From Verrucomicrobiota bacterium (GTDB lineage Bacteria > Verrucomicrobiota > Verrucomicrobiia > Chthoniobacterales > UBA10450), in assembly GCA_003218815.1 (NCBI GenBank), contig QHON01000082.1, forward strand, positions 1 to 12,629: 12,629 nt of DNA, written 5' to 3'. Made by a program: the position numbers and the translations under genes. The notes under the pieces were generated by a model that was not told the origin of the DNA, ran no database searches, and saw nothing but the letters and a program-made list of their open reading frames with translations. How positions within the stretch are numbered: position 1 is the first letter of the stretch; every line of letters begins with the position of its first letter. Positions 1-5,471 of the stretch are shown in pieces.

Positions 1-43
1 CCTTTAGCTCTGATTAGCTGTTTTTTGCTCCTTTTCGGGGCTA

Positions 44-68
44 ACGGGTACAAATCACGGGTACAATC
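44..68. repeat. Short tandem direct repeat, two units of 13 and 12 bp
   Basis: Two near-identical units, acgggtacaaatc (44-56) and acgggtacaatc (57-68), lie head to tail just past the 3' end of the XRE-type gene. They differ by one missing A. Directly repeated short units beside a regulator can be operator half-sites or recombinase core or arm sites of an integrative element. Nothing in the window decides between these, and no integrase gene is visible next to them inside the window. Confidence 0.45.
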
Positions 69-86
69 GTTGCAGCCTCTGTCGCA

Positions 87-365
87 TCAGAAGCGCGTCG
101 TCTCCAGCTTCTCCATGAAGTCGTATAGCCGATTTCCCGGCGTCCGCGGCGGGAAAAGCTCCTGGACCTGCACCTTCAAAACCTCCGCGAGATAGACAAG
201 CGCTTTGTCGTCCACGTACGAGAGGCGCGCTTCGATTTTGGAAACGCCGCTTCGGCTGATGTCGAAGCCTGCGATTTGCAGCTTCGCGGCGAAATCCGAC
301 TGCGACCAGCCGAGCGCGTAGCGCCGACGGCGAACCTGGGGGCCGACGTTATTCTTGAAACGCAT
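87..365 (-). CDS. XRE-family helix-turn-helix transcriptional regulator
   Basis: A 92-residue protein that is almost entirely one Cro/C1-type DNA-binding domain (about residues 5-72). Typical features are the basic start, the GWSQSDFAAKL helix, the recognition-helix region DISRSGVSKIE, and the closing helix ALVYLAEVLKVQVQELFP. Proteins of this class bind operator DNA as dimers, and in mobile elements they often repress or time neighbouring genes. The start at 365 fits the way such proteins usually begin, a few residues before the first helix. It lies on the same strand as, and inside the 3' part of, the preceding leftward reading frame (out of frame, about 190 bases of overlap), which suggests that the upstream gene has lost its proper stop. 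No C-terminal sensor or peptidase domain is present, so this is a stand-alone regulator. The fold is clear; target and role are unknown. Confidence 0.85.
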   Translation of the reverse strand: MRFKNNVGPQVRRRRYALGWSQSDFAAKLQIAGFDISRSGVSKIEARLSYVDDKALVYLAEVLKVQVQELFPPRTPGNRLYDFMEKLETTRF

Positions 366-763
366 ACGGTGAGTTCGATCAGCTGGCGCGCGTCGCGTTT
401 CGGCAAAGCCTGTGAAACTTCCTCGCGGAATTCGACGACAGGTCGTAAGTAGTAGACGGATTCAAACAAGCGATCCACGCATTCCCCAGCAAGAGCCAGC
501 ACCTGGTCAAAAGTTTCGCTCTCAGAATTAATAAGGGGCATCAGAGCAGGCGCCGGGAAGTTGACGCGCGCGATGCAGCCATCGGTACCCGTGGTAGTCC
601 ATCGGGAACCACCGTTGTTCGTCGGCGTAAAGTCATTTTCGTGGAGCCGAGCCTCGCGGACGAGATCGGCCTTCATGATTTTAAGGCGTTCGCTCTGAGC
701 GACGATGTTCCGGTGCAGGGCGACGGCTTCGTTAACAAGTTTCTTTAATTGAGCGTTGGTCAT
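176..763 (-). CDS. Unknown protein, probably frameshifted at its 3' end
   Basis: I do not recognise a named family. Residues 1-135 look like genuine protein: an amphipathic N-terminal helix (TNAQLKKLVNEAVALHRN), a charged stretch, a central GGSRWTTTGTDGCIARVNFP section suggesting beta strands, and a helical region ending near DARQLIELTV. From about residue 134 on, the frame runs through the XRE gene in another frame and becomes Arg/Ser-rich, as non-coding translations in GC-rich DNA do. The true protein therefore probably ended near position 360, and a small indel or lost stop made the frame read on. The start codon overlaps the TGA stop of an upstream leftward open frame in an ATGA arrangement. 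Together with the XRE gene it forms a leftward pair diverging from the gene at 1073. Such pairs of a small unknown protein and an XRE regulator are common in integrative elements; that link is inference. Confidence 0.5.
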   Translation of the reverse strand: MTNAQLKKLVNEAVALHRNIVAQSERLKIMKADLVREARLHENDFTPTNNGGSRWTTTGTDGCIARVNFPAPALMPLINSESETFDQVLALAGECVDRLFESVYYLRPVVEFREEVSQALPKRDARQLIELTVCVSRITSAPRFAVGATRSAGRSRISPRSCKSQASTSAEAAFPKSKRASRTWTTKRLSISRRF

Positions 764-1072
764 ATTGATGTGGTGTTAAGATTTCTTGCCGCGCTTGCTC
801 TGGCGCACTTGCTCCAGTGCTTGCGCGACACGAAGGCTTTACACCCGCTTTTTTGCCGATCGGGCCGACGCCGCTCCGTTCTTTCTCCAGTGTTCTTGGG
901 ACTGGATTCAGCCGTTTTCCACTGAACTACGAAAGATTTTGACAGGTCTGGAAATCGCCAGCCCAAGCGGCGCGAAATCGCTCTCCTGCGGTGAAGTGGC
1001 CATCGGCAAAACGTTGCCCCAGTGTTCAGATGAACGTATTTTGGGCGGTTTAAGAACGAAGGGGGCAATCGA
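764..1072. other. Divergent intergenic region, possibly holding a small leftward gene
   Basis: This 309-base stretch separates the leftward pair from the rightward set and must hold the promoters of both. A leftward open frame ends with TGA at 760-762, overlapping the ATG of the gene at 763 (ATGA). That would suit a translationally coupled small basic protein, but its residues are Arg/Ser/Cys-rich and I see no convincing start. A second leftward frame ends at 732 and has more protein-like composition near its end (ARQEILTPHQY), but it lacks a start after an in-frame stop. A TTGACA occurs at 939-944 without a good -10 box. No clear operator palindrome was found. Confidence 0.3.
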
Positions 1073-1342
1073 ATGGCAAAACAGACATCGAACAAAGCAG
1101 TCGGCCAGGCAGAGCAGGACTGTTCTTTCAGCGCAACGACGATCGCGGCGCTGCTATTCCTGGCCGCGAAATTTCCGCATCGTCAATTCAACAGCAGCGA
1201 GTTGTGCGTGCTTTCTGGAATCGGGCGCACGGCCATGTCGCAGATCAAGAACACCGCCGACTCGCCGTTTTCGCTTGGAAAATGCACGTTACAGCGGCTC
1301 GACGGATGGCTTGCCAAGCATCCAGGATTCAAGCAACAATGA
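1073..1342 (+). CDS. Small putative helix-turn-helix protein
   Basis: An 89-residue protein with a strong ribosome-binding site (AAGGGGG at about 1059-1065, seven bases before ATG), which fixes the start. Residues 20-85 look like a small helical DNA-binding fold: a first helix TIAALLFLAAKFP, then SSELCVLSGIGRTAMSQIKN, which reads as helix-turn-helix, then SPFSLGKCTLQRLDGWLAKHP, in the position where excisionase-like or MerR-like proteins have a specificity segment followed by a last helix. This resemblance is by pattern only; I cannot name the family. It is followed 18 bases later by the RHH-like gene, so the two are probably cotranscribed. Small HTH proteins paired with an XRE repressor on the other strand suggest the control region of an integrative element. 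Confidence 0.55.
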   Translation: MAKQTSNKAVGQAEQDCSFSATTIAALLFLAAKFPHRQFNSSELCVLSGIGRTAMSQIKNTADSPFSLGKCTLQRLDGWLAKHPGFKQQ

Positions 1343-1360
1343 TCGGGCCGGAGGGTCTAT

Positions 1361-2170
1361 ATGCCAAAAGGGGTTCGCAAAAGCATTACGGTCCCTGGTT
1401 TGCTTGCGCCAACCGTGAAGGAACGGTGCAGAGAATTCGGCCACTTTATTTTCACTCCATATGCAGTGGAGCTGGTTTGTTATGATCTGCGGTCAGACGC
1501 GAAACACTCCATCACCCTCGAGATCGCGCGCGACACACAGCCGGCGCAGGATGCCGTTGATCGGGAACTCGTCGCTCGATATCGGCCCGGCCAGCCGCGT
1601 AAAGGACTGCTGGTGCAACTGGTCGATCGCATTCACCGTCTTCAGAACATTGCGGCTGCCAGTCGGCACGATTTGCCGTTGCCGCCCCTTAGCGCAGTGG
1701 CAGAGCGCGTCACGTTCCCTTTCGAAATTTGGAGGCTTGTGGACGTGCGTTGGAAAGAGTTGGGCTATCGCTCGCTGTCTGCCTACATCACCGGACTGAT
1801 TCGTTATGACTTACTCGTCAGCGGTCCGCATTCATCGATCACTGCCGACTGCCGATCAAAGCTTCAGCGCAAACTCACCCGGAAAACTCTCGCCGACCGC
1901 CGCAAAGGCCGCAGACGAAAGATCCTGCTCGACCACCTGATTGAAGAAGCAGAAGGCCGGCCGATTCCAGAGCAAGAACTCGAACGAGTGAAAGCCCGCA
2001 TCGTGAAGGAGCTGCGGCGAATCTCGTTTTCGCCAGGAAGCGCGAAGATGCCTGGGCATACAATTTCTTTTGAACGCGAACCGGTACGCACCTCTTCGCA
2101 CGGAGCGAGCACAGTCAAGGTGGAGCGCAGCGCAGCGAGCAATACCTTTACGGCGCGCAGCGAGTGCTAA
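1361..2170 (+). CDS. Protein with two ribbon-helix-helix-like modules and a basic C-terminal region
   Basis: A 269-residue protein. ATG at 1361 has a good ribosome-binding site (GGAGGG near 1350-1355). Two segments align with each other: residues 8-44 (SITVPGLL...FGHFIFTPYAVELVCYDLR) and 116-152 (RVTFPFEI...LGYRSLSAYITGLIRYDLL), with 11 of 37 positions identical (T, P, V, R, E, G, Y, L, Y, D, L). Each has a short beta strand, a helix ending in [FL]G[HY], and a second helix ending in YDL, the layout of a ribbon-helix-helix DNA-binding unit. Residues 167-225 are strongly basic and helical (RKTLADRRKGRRRK), suggesting extra nucleic-acid contact. The last 30 residues are low-complexity and probably not conserved. 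RHH proteins act as dimers, so two units in one chain could form an intramolecular pair. Function is inferred; a transcriptional regulator or an accessory recombination protein are both possible. Confidence 0.6.
   Translation: MPKGVRKSITVPGLLAPTVKERCREFGHFIFTPYAVELVCYDLRSDAKHSITLEIARDTQPAQDAVDRELVARYRPGQPRKGLLVQLVDRIHRLQNIAAASRHDLPLPPLSAVAERVTFPFEIWRLVDVRWKELGYRSLSAYITGLIRYDLLVSGPHSSITADCRSKLQRKLTRKTLADRRKGRRRKILLDHLIEEAEGRPIPEQELERVKARIVKELRRISFSPGSAKMPGHTISFEREPVRTSSHGASTVKVERSAASNTFTARSEC
2130..2164. repeat. Short direct repeat GCGCAGCGAG
   Basis: GCGCAGCGAG occurs at 2130-2139 and again at 2155-2164, 25 bases apart, in the last codons of the RHH-like gene. Related GAGCGAG-type text lies just before. 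The repeat is small and could be chance in GC-rich DNA, but it coincides with the poorly conserved tail of the protein, suggesting that the gene end has read into a non-coding repeat. Confidence 0.3.
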
Positions 2171-2215
2171 AATGAACCCACGGGCGCGCTCTATTTAGTG
2201 ATAGCTGTGCGGGCG

Positions 2216-2446
2216 ATGTCGCAATCTACTCATGTTTACGAAGTTCGACCCCGTGCTGATAAGCGTGGTTTTGATTTAATCAGCGAAGCACTGCCGTTCG
2301 GCAAGCTATGGTACTGCAAGTCGGATGACGCGATCGGTTATGCAAAGTTTTATAGTCGCTCACATATGGCGGTCGTTCGCGTCTTCGATGATTCCGGCGC
2401 GTTGATTAAAACGCAGCAATCAGACGGTGCCTTCCGCGAGCCGTGA
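2216..2446 (+). CDS. Small conserved hypothetical protein
   Basis: A 76-residue protein beginning MSQSTHVYEVRPR. I recall proteins of this general type (VYEVRPR..KRG.DLIS.ALPFGKLWY...AIGYAK..SRSH.AVVRV.D.SG) as short solitary genes in many environmental genomes, without known function. The motif suggests a compact alpha/beta fold: strand VYEVRPR, strand FDLIS, a loop with FGKLWY, helix AIGYAKFYSRS, and final strand AVVRVFDDSG. A GTG at 2198 would add six residues, but the ATG at 2216 begins at the conserved-looking MSQSTH and is preferred. No strong ribosome-binding site is visible. It points toward the leftward DUF4440 gene, and the 49 bases between them contain no obvious terminator. Confidence 0.55.
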   Translation: MSQSTHVYEVRPRADKRGFDLISEALPFGKLWYCKSDDAIGYAKFYSRSHMAVVRVFDDSGALIKTQQSDGAFREP

Positions 2447-2495
2447 TTGACCCAGTATAAGCGTGTGAATCGCGCACTCGCCGTGTCAGTCTATG

Positions 2496-2963
2496 TTAAT
2501 GCTGCGTAATCCGTGAGGAGTAGTGGTTGGCAACCAACCGCCAGCGCCCTTGCTGCTTTACCCATACCCTGGTAAACCGAGTGTCTCGGGGAACGGCTTT
2601 GCCTTTGTCTTGCCCAACCATCGTTGAGAGGCCAGTCTCCACCGCGGTGTTTTCGTAAACGCGCACCTGAACCTCGTCGGTGGTGATAGACTGAAATTTC
2701 AAAGCACCCGACGTGAAATCTGAAATCACCTGTGGCTTGGTTCTCACTGTGCCACTTGGTCCTACGCCGATAAAATCATCCGCGTAGATGCGATCAAGGG
2801 CCACCGCATCAGCACCGATCTGCGCTTGAATGCGTTCATTATCCAGTTGTCTTATCGCCTGCTCGACGCTGCTTCTTTGATCTCTGCTTGCGCTCCGCTC
2901 TTGCCCTAGGGCGATAGAGGTTGCTGTAAGGGCCAGGACGACTATAACGAGTATTCGTCTCAT
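2496..2963 (-). CDS. DUF4440 / SnoaL-like (NTF2 fold) exported protein
   Basis: A 155-residue protein with an N-terminal signal peptide (basic MRR, hydrophobic ILVIVVLALTATSIALG, cleavage near residue 20-21). It then has the DUF4440 pattern of the NTF2-like superfamily: helix VEQAIRQLDNERIQAQIGAD, the DRIYADDFIGVGPSGTVRTK turn, and closing strands TRFTRVWVKQQGRWRLVANH. Proteins of this fold form small cone-shaped pockets; some are isomerases, many only bind ligands, and the substrate here cannot be read. A strong ribosome-binding site AAAGGAG (complement of 2971-2977) lies seven bases before ATG. On the minus strand the gene follows the attC site with about 150 bases of leader, so it sits as the second cassette of the integron. 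NTF2-like genes are frequent integron cassette cargo. No second attC is visible after its stop. Confidence 0.8.
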   Translation of the reverse strand: MRRILVIVVLALTATSIALGQERSASRDQRSSVEQAIRQLDNERIQAQIGADAVALDRIYADDFIGVGPSGTVRTKPQVISDFTSGALKFQSITTDEVQVRVYENTAVETGLSTMVGQDKGKAVPRDTRFTRVWVKQQGRWRLVANHYSSRITQH

Positions 2964-3110
2964 AAGAATTCTCCTTTATATAATCTGTTTAGACCCCCTG
3001 AAACGAGGCAAAGCCTGATGCGATTGTCCAACCCTCAAGATAGCGAGCAACTGTAACGGTCTTGCGGTCTTGTCAATCACGCGCTGTCGAGTCCTGCCCA
3101 TTTCTTCATC

Positions 3111-3233
3111 GCCTAACGAGAATAAGATGAGCGACGGCGGACGGAACCGCGCGTCGCTCGCGGTGAATGGGTGGAAGTCATCTGAAATGTGAACGCACAG
3201 CGGTCCGCCGTTCGCTCCATCGCATGGTTAGGC
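3111..3233 (-). other. attC recombination site (integron cassette 59-be type)
   Basis: The 123-base site is bounded by GCCTAAC and GTTAGGC, the perfect inverted outer boxes (R'' and R', fitting RYYYAAC / GTTRRRY). Read on the minus strand, arm 3221-3200 (GATGGAGCGAACGGCGGACC...) pairs with arm 3150-3126. The upstream arm carries one unpaired G and one unpaired A, and the downstream arm has a few extra bases near the loop. Extrahelical bases on one arm are a hallmark of attC, because they direct which strand the integrase uses. The centre is an imperfect loop. It lies 16 bases after the GFA stop, where a cassette's attC belongs. R' is followed on the minus strand by the leader of the DUF4440 cassette. 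Orientation of R'/R'' matches the leftward genes. Confidence 0.85.
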
Positions 3234-3249
3234 TTCATGGGCTGAACCT

Positions 3250-3690
3250 TCATCGCTCCAGATTCGCCGGCGGTCCACCTAGGCCAGAAGGGCCGCGCCT
3301 TCTAGGCAGCTTCGGGTCAAACGACCAGTAGTCTGCGCTCTCTTCCGTCCAAGAGTGCACTGCCAATTTGAGACCAGTGGGCTCATTGAGCGATGCCGCA
3401 GAAATGGAGACGAACGGCCACTGATCTGAAACTCCAAACAGGCTGGAGCCGCATTTGCCGCAGAAGCCACGCTTGTTGTACTTCGAGGACTTGAACCATT
3501 TTAAGGAGCCTTTCTTGGTGATGACGAGATGCTCCTTCCGGGCCGCAGTGACGGTGAAGAGACCACCGGAGAAGCGACGGCAGTTTCTGCAATGACAGGC
3601 AATGACCGTAGGGCGGAGCGGGCCAGCAATGACGAACCTGACGGAACCGCACAGGCAACGACCGGATTGACGACGCTTCCGCTTGCTCAT
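3250..3690 (-). CDS. GFA-family (glutathione-dependent formaldehyde-activating enzyme-like) zinc protein
   Basis: A 146-residue protein with the full set of GFA cysteines: C12 and C14 in GRCLCGSVRF, C32 and C34 plus C37 in ACHCRNCRRFSG, and C77 and C80 in GFCGKCGS. These ligands hold the zinc ions of the fold. The family name comes from Gfa, reported to promote formation of S-hydroxymethylglutathione, but most members have no proven reaction, so formaldehyde chemistry should not be assumed. The domain fills residues 8-115. The last 20 residues (RRRGPSGLGG...) look like a loose tail. On the minus strand it starts ten bases after a degenerate attI-like core (ATTAGGC) and is followed 16 bases after its stop by attC, so it occupies the first cassette position. 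GFA genes are well-known integron cargo. It probably depends on a promoter in the integrase/attI area. Confidence 0.85.
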   Translation of the reverse strand: MSKRKRRQSGRCLCGSVRFVIAGPLRPTVIACHCRNCRRFSGGLFTVTAARKEHLVITKKGSLKWFKSSKYNKRGFCGKCGSSLFGVSDQWPFVSISAASLNEPTGLKLAVHSWTEESADYWSFDPKLPRRRGPSGLGGPPANLER

Positions 3691-3700
3691 CTGTCAGTGG

Positions 3701-3747
3701 GCCTAATCCGGCTTGAGTTCAGGATTGAAGACGGCAGAATCGGCATC
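3701..3747 (-). other. Candidate attI-like junction of the decayed integron
   Basis: Minus-strand ATTAGGC at 3707-3701 differs from the cassette core GTTAGGC by one base. It lies ten bases before the GFA start and about 40 bases from the start of the integrase remnant on the other strand. This is where the attI-cassette join of an integron should be. attI has no strong fold of its own, so the identification rests on position and on the seven-base core; the changed first base may mean that it is inactive. Confidence 0.45.
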
Positions 3748-3837
3748 ATGCAGGGGACGGTAGTCAGCACGCCGACGAAAAACAAACCTAAATTGCTCGA
3801 CCAGCGCGTAAAAGCTTCGCTCACGCGCCAGGAGTGA
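3748..3837 (+). pseudogene. intI: Integron integrase N-terminal remnant
   Basis: The frame from ATG 3748 gives 29 residues including KNKPKLLDQRVKASLTRQ before a TGA. Integron-integrase proteins typically start with a short Pro/Lys-rich leader followed by PKLLDQVR..., the first helix of the SAM-like (core-binding) domain. The match is short but specific in position and wording, and one extra Arg after LLDQ suggests decay. An open frame runs further upstream but looks non-coding there. The normal protein is about 320-340 residues; here the sequence stops after the first helix and a GIY-YIG gene follows ten bases later. The matching C-terminal end of the same family lies beyond that gene, on the same strand and in the same order. 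Confidence 0.6.
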
Positions 3838-3847
3838 CATCCAACTG

Positions 3848-4123
3848 ATGCATTACGTTTATGTACTTCGCTCCGTAAGTGATGACGGATTCTACATTGG
3901 GTATTCCGCGAATTTGCGGAAACGATTTAAGGAGCATGTTCAAGGCGGTTCATTTGCAACTTCGTACCGCGGTCCTTGGAAGTTGATCTATTACGAAGCT
4001 TATCTGGAGCAGGCTGACGCACTAGGCCGCGAGAAATATCTCAAGAGTGGCGCCGGGAGAAGGTTTCTCAAAGCTCAGCTAGCGCATTATCTTCGGAAAA
4101 TCCGATCCGATCCATCGCGATGA
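3848..4123 (+). CDS. GIY-YIG nuclease domain protein (stand-alone, YhbQ/UPF0213-like size)
   Basis: A 91-residue single-domain GIY-YIG protein. The name motif reads YVYVLRS (residues 3-9) and FYIGYS (15-20). Candidate catalytic residues are Y5, Y16, R24/R26, H30 and E62 in GREKYLKSG. No DNA-binding domain is attached. Proteins of this kind are nicking or structure-specific nucleases or degenerate relatives; the biological substrate is not known for most. AGGAG at 3830-3834 is a possible ribosome-binding site, 13 bases from ATG, rather long. It lies between the N- and C-terminal ends of an integron integrase, on the same strand, and so replaces the integrase middle. Unlike the second GIY-YIG gene of the window, I see no long inverted repeats flanking it; CAACT occurs on both sides (3842-3846, 4127-4131) but may be chance. 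Confidence 0.85.
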   Translation: MHYVYVLRSVSDDGFYIGYSANLRKRFKEHVQGGSFATSYRGPWKLIYYEAYLEQADALGREKYLKSGAGRRFLKAQLAHYLRKIRSDPSR

Positions 4124-4152
4124 GTTCAACTTAGCCTTGCAGCCTGGGCCGC

Positions 4153-4251
4153 AGTTTCATGCTAGACCACGTGGACAAAGTCTTTACGTGGATGATCTAC
4201 ACGCATGTGCTCAACAAACCGGGCGTCGGCGTAAAGAGTCCACTGGATTGA
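4153..4251 (+). pseudogene. intI: Integron integrase C-terminal remnant
   Basis: A short in-frame stretch ends MIYTHVLNKPGVGVKSPLD followed by TGA at 4249-4251. This is the C-terminal signature of integron-integrase tyrosine recombinases: the catalytic Tyr lies in MIYTHVL and the tail ends in V[RK]SP[LA]D. Upstream it reads LDHVDKVFTW, the decayed form of the usual LGHxDVxTT box that carries the second conserved His (H retained, G changed to D, one extra residue). Farther upstream the frame meets a TAG at 4132-4134. There is no start codon or ribosome-binding site of its own worth proposing. The segment is therefore a gene end without a gene. It converges on the DUF2127 gene, whose stop is at 4280. 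Confidence 0.85.
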
Positions 4252-4279
4252 AATCGGCTGGCGCCGACCTTAGATTCTC

Positions 4280-4816
4280 CTAACGCGTCTGGACTAATTC
4301 GCACGGTTGCGAGGCGTGGGCCTTTGGCTTGTCGCGCTTGAGCACGCGGTAGAGGAACCAAACGATGAAACAGTTTGCCAGCAAGATGAGCACACCCACC
4401 AAGCCTGGGCGGTGCCAAATATGACGCACCTCGATTGGAATCAGTGCGCCAGTTGCAAAAATCATCAGTAGTTCCGCCCATCGCTGCTCCATGTACACGC
4501 CGATTCCCTCAGTAAAAAGAACGGCCGTGTAAAAGAGAGCCAAAAAACCAGTCGCCCGCAGCGTGCCGCCTGCGAGCACGGCTTGAAGTTTGTGAAGCAA
4601 GAAGGCAACCGGCCGGCTGTGTTCCAGGAGGATTTCGTCCGCGGCCCAATTCGACAGGAAATCCATCCAGCGGGTGCGGGCGTTCAGGAACAGCAGTGAA
4701 ACGCCCAGCAAAAGGAGCAGGACGCCTTTGCCGATTTTGAAGAGCGCGATCAGCTTGAGATAACGATGGCGACGCGGTTCCTGCAGAATCGCAGGAACGT
4801 GCGCCGGATTACTCAT
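4280..4816 (-). CDS. DUF2127-family membrane protein
   Basis: A 178-residue integral membrane protein. The first segment YLKLIALFKIGKGVLLLLLG opens as DUF2127 proteins do, and four hydrophobic stretches follow the family layout: about 22-44, a middle one around TGFLALFYTAVLFTEGIGVY, LLMIFATGALIPIEV, and LVGVLILLANCFIVWFLYRV. The E-[G]-[IV]-G-[VL] turn followed by RWAE[LW] is characteristic. Function is unknown in the family. The start at 4816 (MSNPAHVPAIL) is chosen because the frame farther upstream only shadows the VOC gene. It lies 25 bases after the VOC stop, so the two genes are probably one leftward transcript. The C-terminal tail is basic and probably cytoplasmic. It converges on the integrase remnant, with 28 bases between. 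Confidence 0.8.
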   Translation of the reverse strand: MSNPAHVPAILQEPRRHRYLKLIALFKIGKGVLLLLLGVSLLFLNARTRWMDFLSNWAADEILLEHSRPVAFLLHKLQAVLAGGTLRATGFLALFYTAVLFTEGIGVYMEQRWAELLMIFATGALIPIEVRHIWHRPGLVGVLILLANCFIVWFLYRVLKRDKPKAHASQPCELVQTR

Positions 4817-4841
4817 TGTCCAACTCTTCGCCGAAGTTCGT

Positions 4842-5246
4842 TCATTTCGCAATGACCGGACTCTCCCGGCAGCAAATCTCCAGCTTGTTCCCGTCCGGGT
4901 CTTCGAAGAAAAATGCATAGTAGCCCGGACTATAGCTGCGACAGACTTCCGGGCCTTCGAGAGTTTTCCCGCCCGCTTCTCGCACAAGATCCGCAATCCG
5001 GTCCACTTCCTTGCGCGTGTCCGCCCAGAATGCGATGCGTGTTCCGTTTGGCTGATGCTCTTTGTCTTGTGTGAAACCAAAAAATTCCGACGGCTTGTCG
5101 CCGCCGGCGGAATAAAAAGTATGATATTTTCGCCCCGGACTTTCGCGAACGAATCCGAGCTGGGGCAAAAACTTCGCATAAAACTTTCTTGCGACTTTCA
5201 TGTCTTTCACCCGTAAATCGATGTGATCGAAGCAACGCGTTTTCAT
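4842..5246 (-). CDS. VOC-family (glyoxalase/bleomycin-resistance/dioxygenase fold) protein
   Basis: A 134-residue single VOC unit of two beta-alpha-beta-beta-beta modules. Residues 6-13 (FDHIDLRV) begin the first module with the usual metal His (H8), followed by the helix MKVARKFYAKFLPQLGF. The second module starts near GTRIAFWADTRKEVDRI and ends EDPDGNKLEICC, with the usual acidic ligand E123. The position where many family members have a second His (H-x-A-F) is Arg70 here, so a full metal site is doubtful and the activity may differ from glyoxalase I. Substrate unknown; such proteins can be isomerases, thiol transferases, or ligand-binding resistance proteins. The gene is first of a leftward pair with DUF2127. 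No strong ribosome-binding site precedes the ATG. VOC genes are also common cassette cargo, but no attC flanks this one. Confidence 0.85.
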   Translation of the reverse strand: MKTRCFDHIDLRVKDMKVARKFYAKFLPQLGFVRESPGRKYHTFYSAGGDKPSEFFGFTQDKEHQPNGTRIAFWADTRKEVDRIADLVREAGGKTLEGPEVCRSYSPGYYAFFFEDPDGNKLEICCRESPVIAK

Positions 5247-5339
5247 TTTGTGGTTGGCAGTTACTCGAAACGTACGTAAGACGAAGCAACAGGCCAGGGG
5301 AAAGCACCAAATCAGGCCAGGCGTTCAGTTCGAAGTTGT

Positions 5340-5361
5340 AGCCGGGGCGGCGACCCCGGCT
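5340..5361. repeat. GC-rich hairpin (GCCGGGG / CCCCGGC)
   Basis: GCCGGGG (5341-5347) and CCCCGGC (5354-5360) form a seven-base perfect stem with a six-base loop, extended by an A-T pair (5340/5361). It lies in the divergent gap between the VOC gene and the HlyD gene, so it is not in the place for a terminator of either. There is no T-run after it on either strand. It looks like one copy of a dispersed intergenic palindrome. CAGGCCAGG occurs twice just upstream (5290-5298, 5313-5321). Confidence 0.55.
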
Positions 5362-5471
5362 GGGGTTTAGCACCTGCCGAATCTACCAAAACCATAGGAG
5401 TCCGACTAGGACCGCAACGAAACCGGCATCACCGACGCCAGCGACAACGGGCAGAGGCAGGGTTCAATTGC

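Larger units (their letters stand above)
2496..4251 (-). mobile_element. Decayed chromosomal integron with two cassettes
   Basis: The parts follow integron geometry. The integrase remnants run rightward (3748-3837 and 4153-4251). A degenerate attI-like core lies at their 5' side (3701-3707). Cassette genes then run away from it in the opposite direction: GFA with attC, then DUF4440. Integrase and cassettes are divergent, attC lies 3' of the first cassette gene, and both cargo families are typical of cassettes. The integrase lacks everything between its first helix and its last catalytic boxes, so it cannot work. Strand given is that of the cassettes. The left limit is set at the DUF4440 stop because no further attC is visible. 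Confidence 0.7.

Noticed and set aside
939..944. TTGACA as a -35 box for the gene at 1073
   Set aside because: No acceptable -10 box at 16-18 bases downstream, and the start codon is over 120 bases away.
786..1418. A 210-codon rightward open frame
   Set aside because: Arg/Ser/Cys-rich translation with no family likeness; it covers the 1073 gene, which has a strong ribosome-binding site and sensible protein.
2440..2500. A second attC after the DUF4440 gene
   Set aside because: No GTTRRRY/RYYYAAC pair or foldable arms were found after its stop.
3529..3747. Rightward open frame upstream of the integrase remnant
   Set aside because: It is antisense to the GFA gene with poor protein sense; only the part from 3748 resembles an integrase start.
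3842..4131. CAACT on both sides of the first GIY-YIG gene as a target duplication
   Set aside because: Only five bases; expected by chance, and no inverted repeats accompany it.
4274..4290. CCTAACGCG as a further attC box
   Set aside because: Does not fit RYYYAAC at its first base, has no partner box, and codes the end of the DUF2127 gene.
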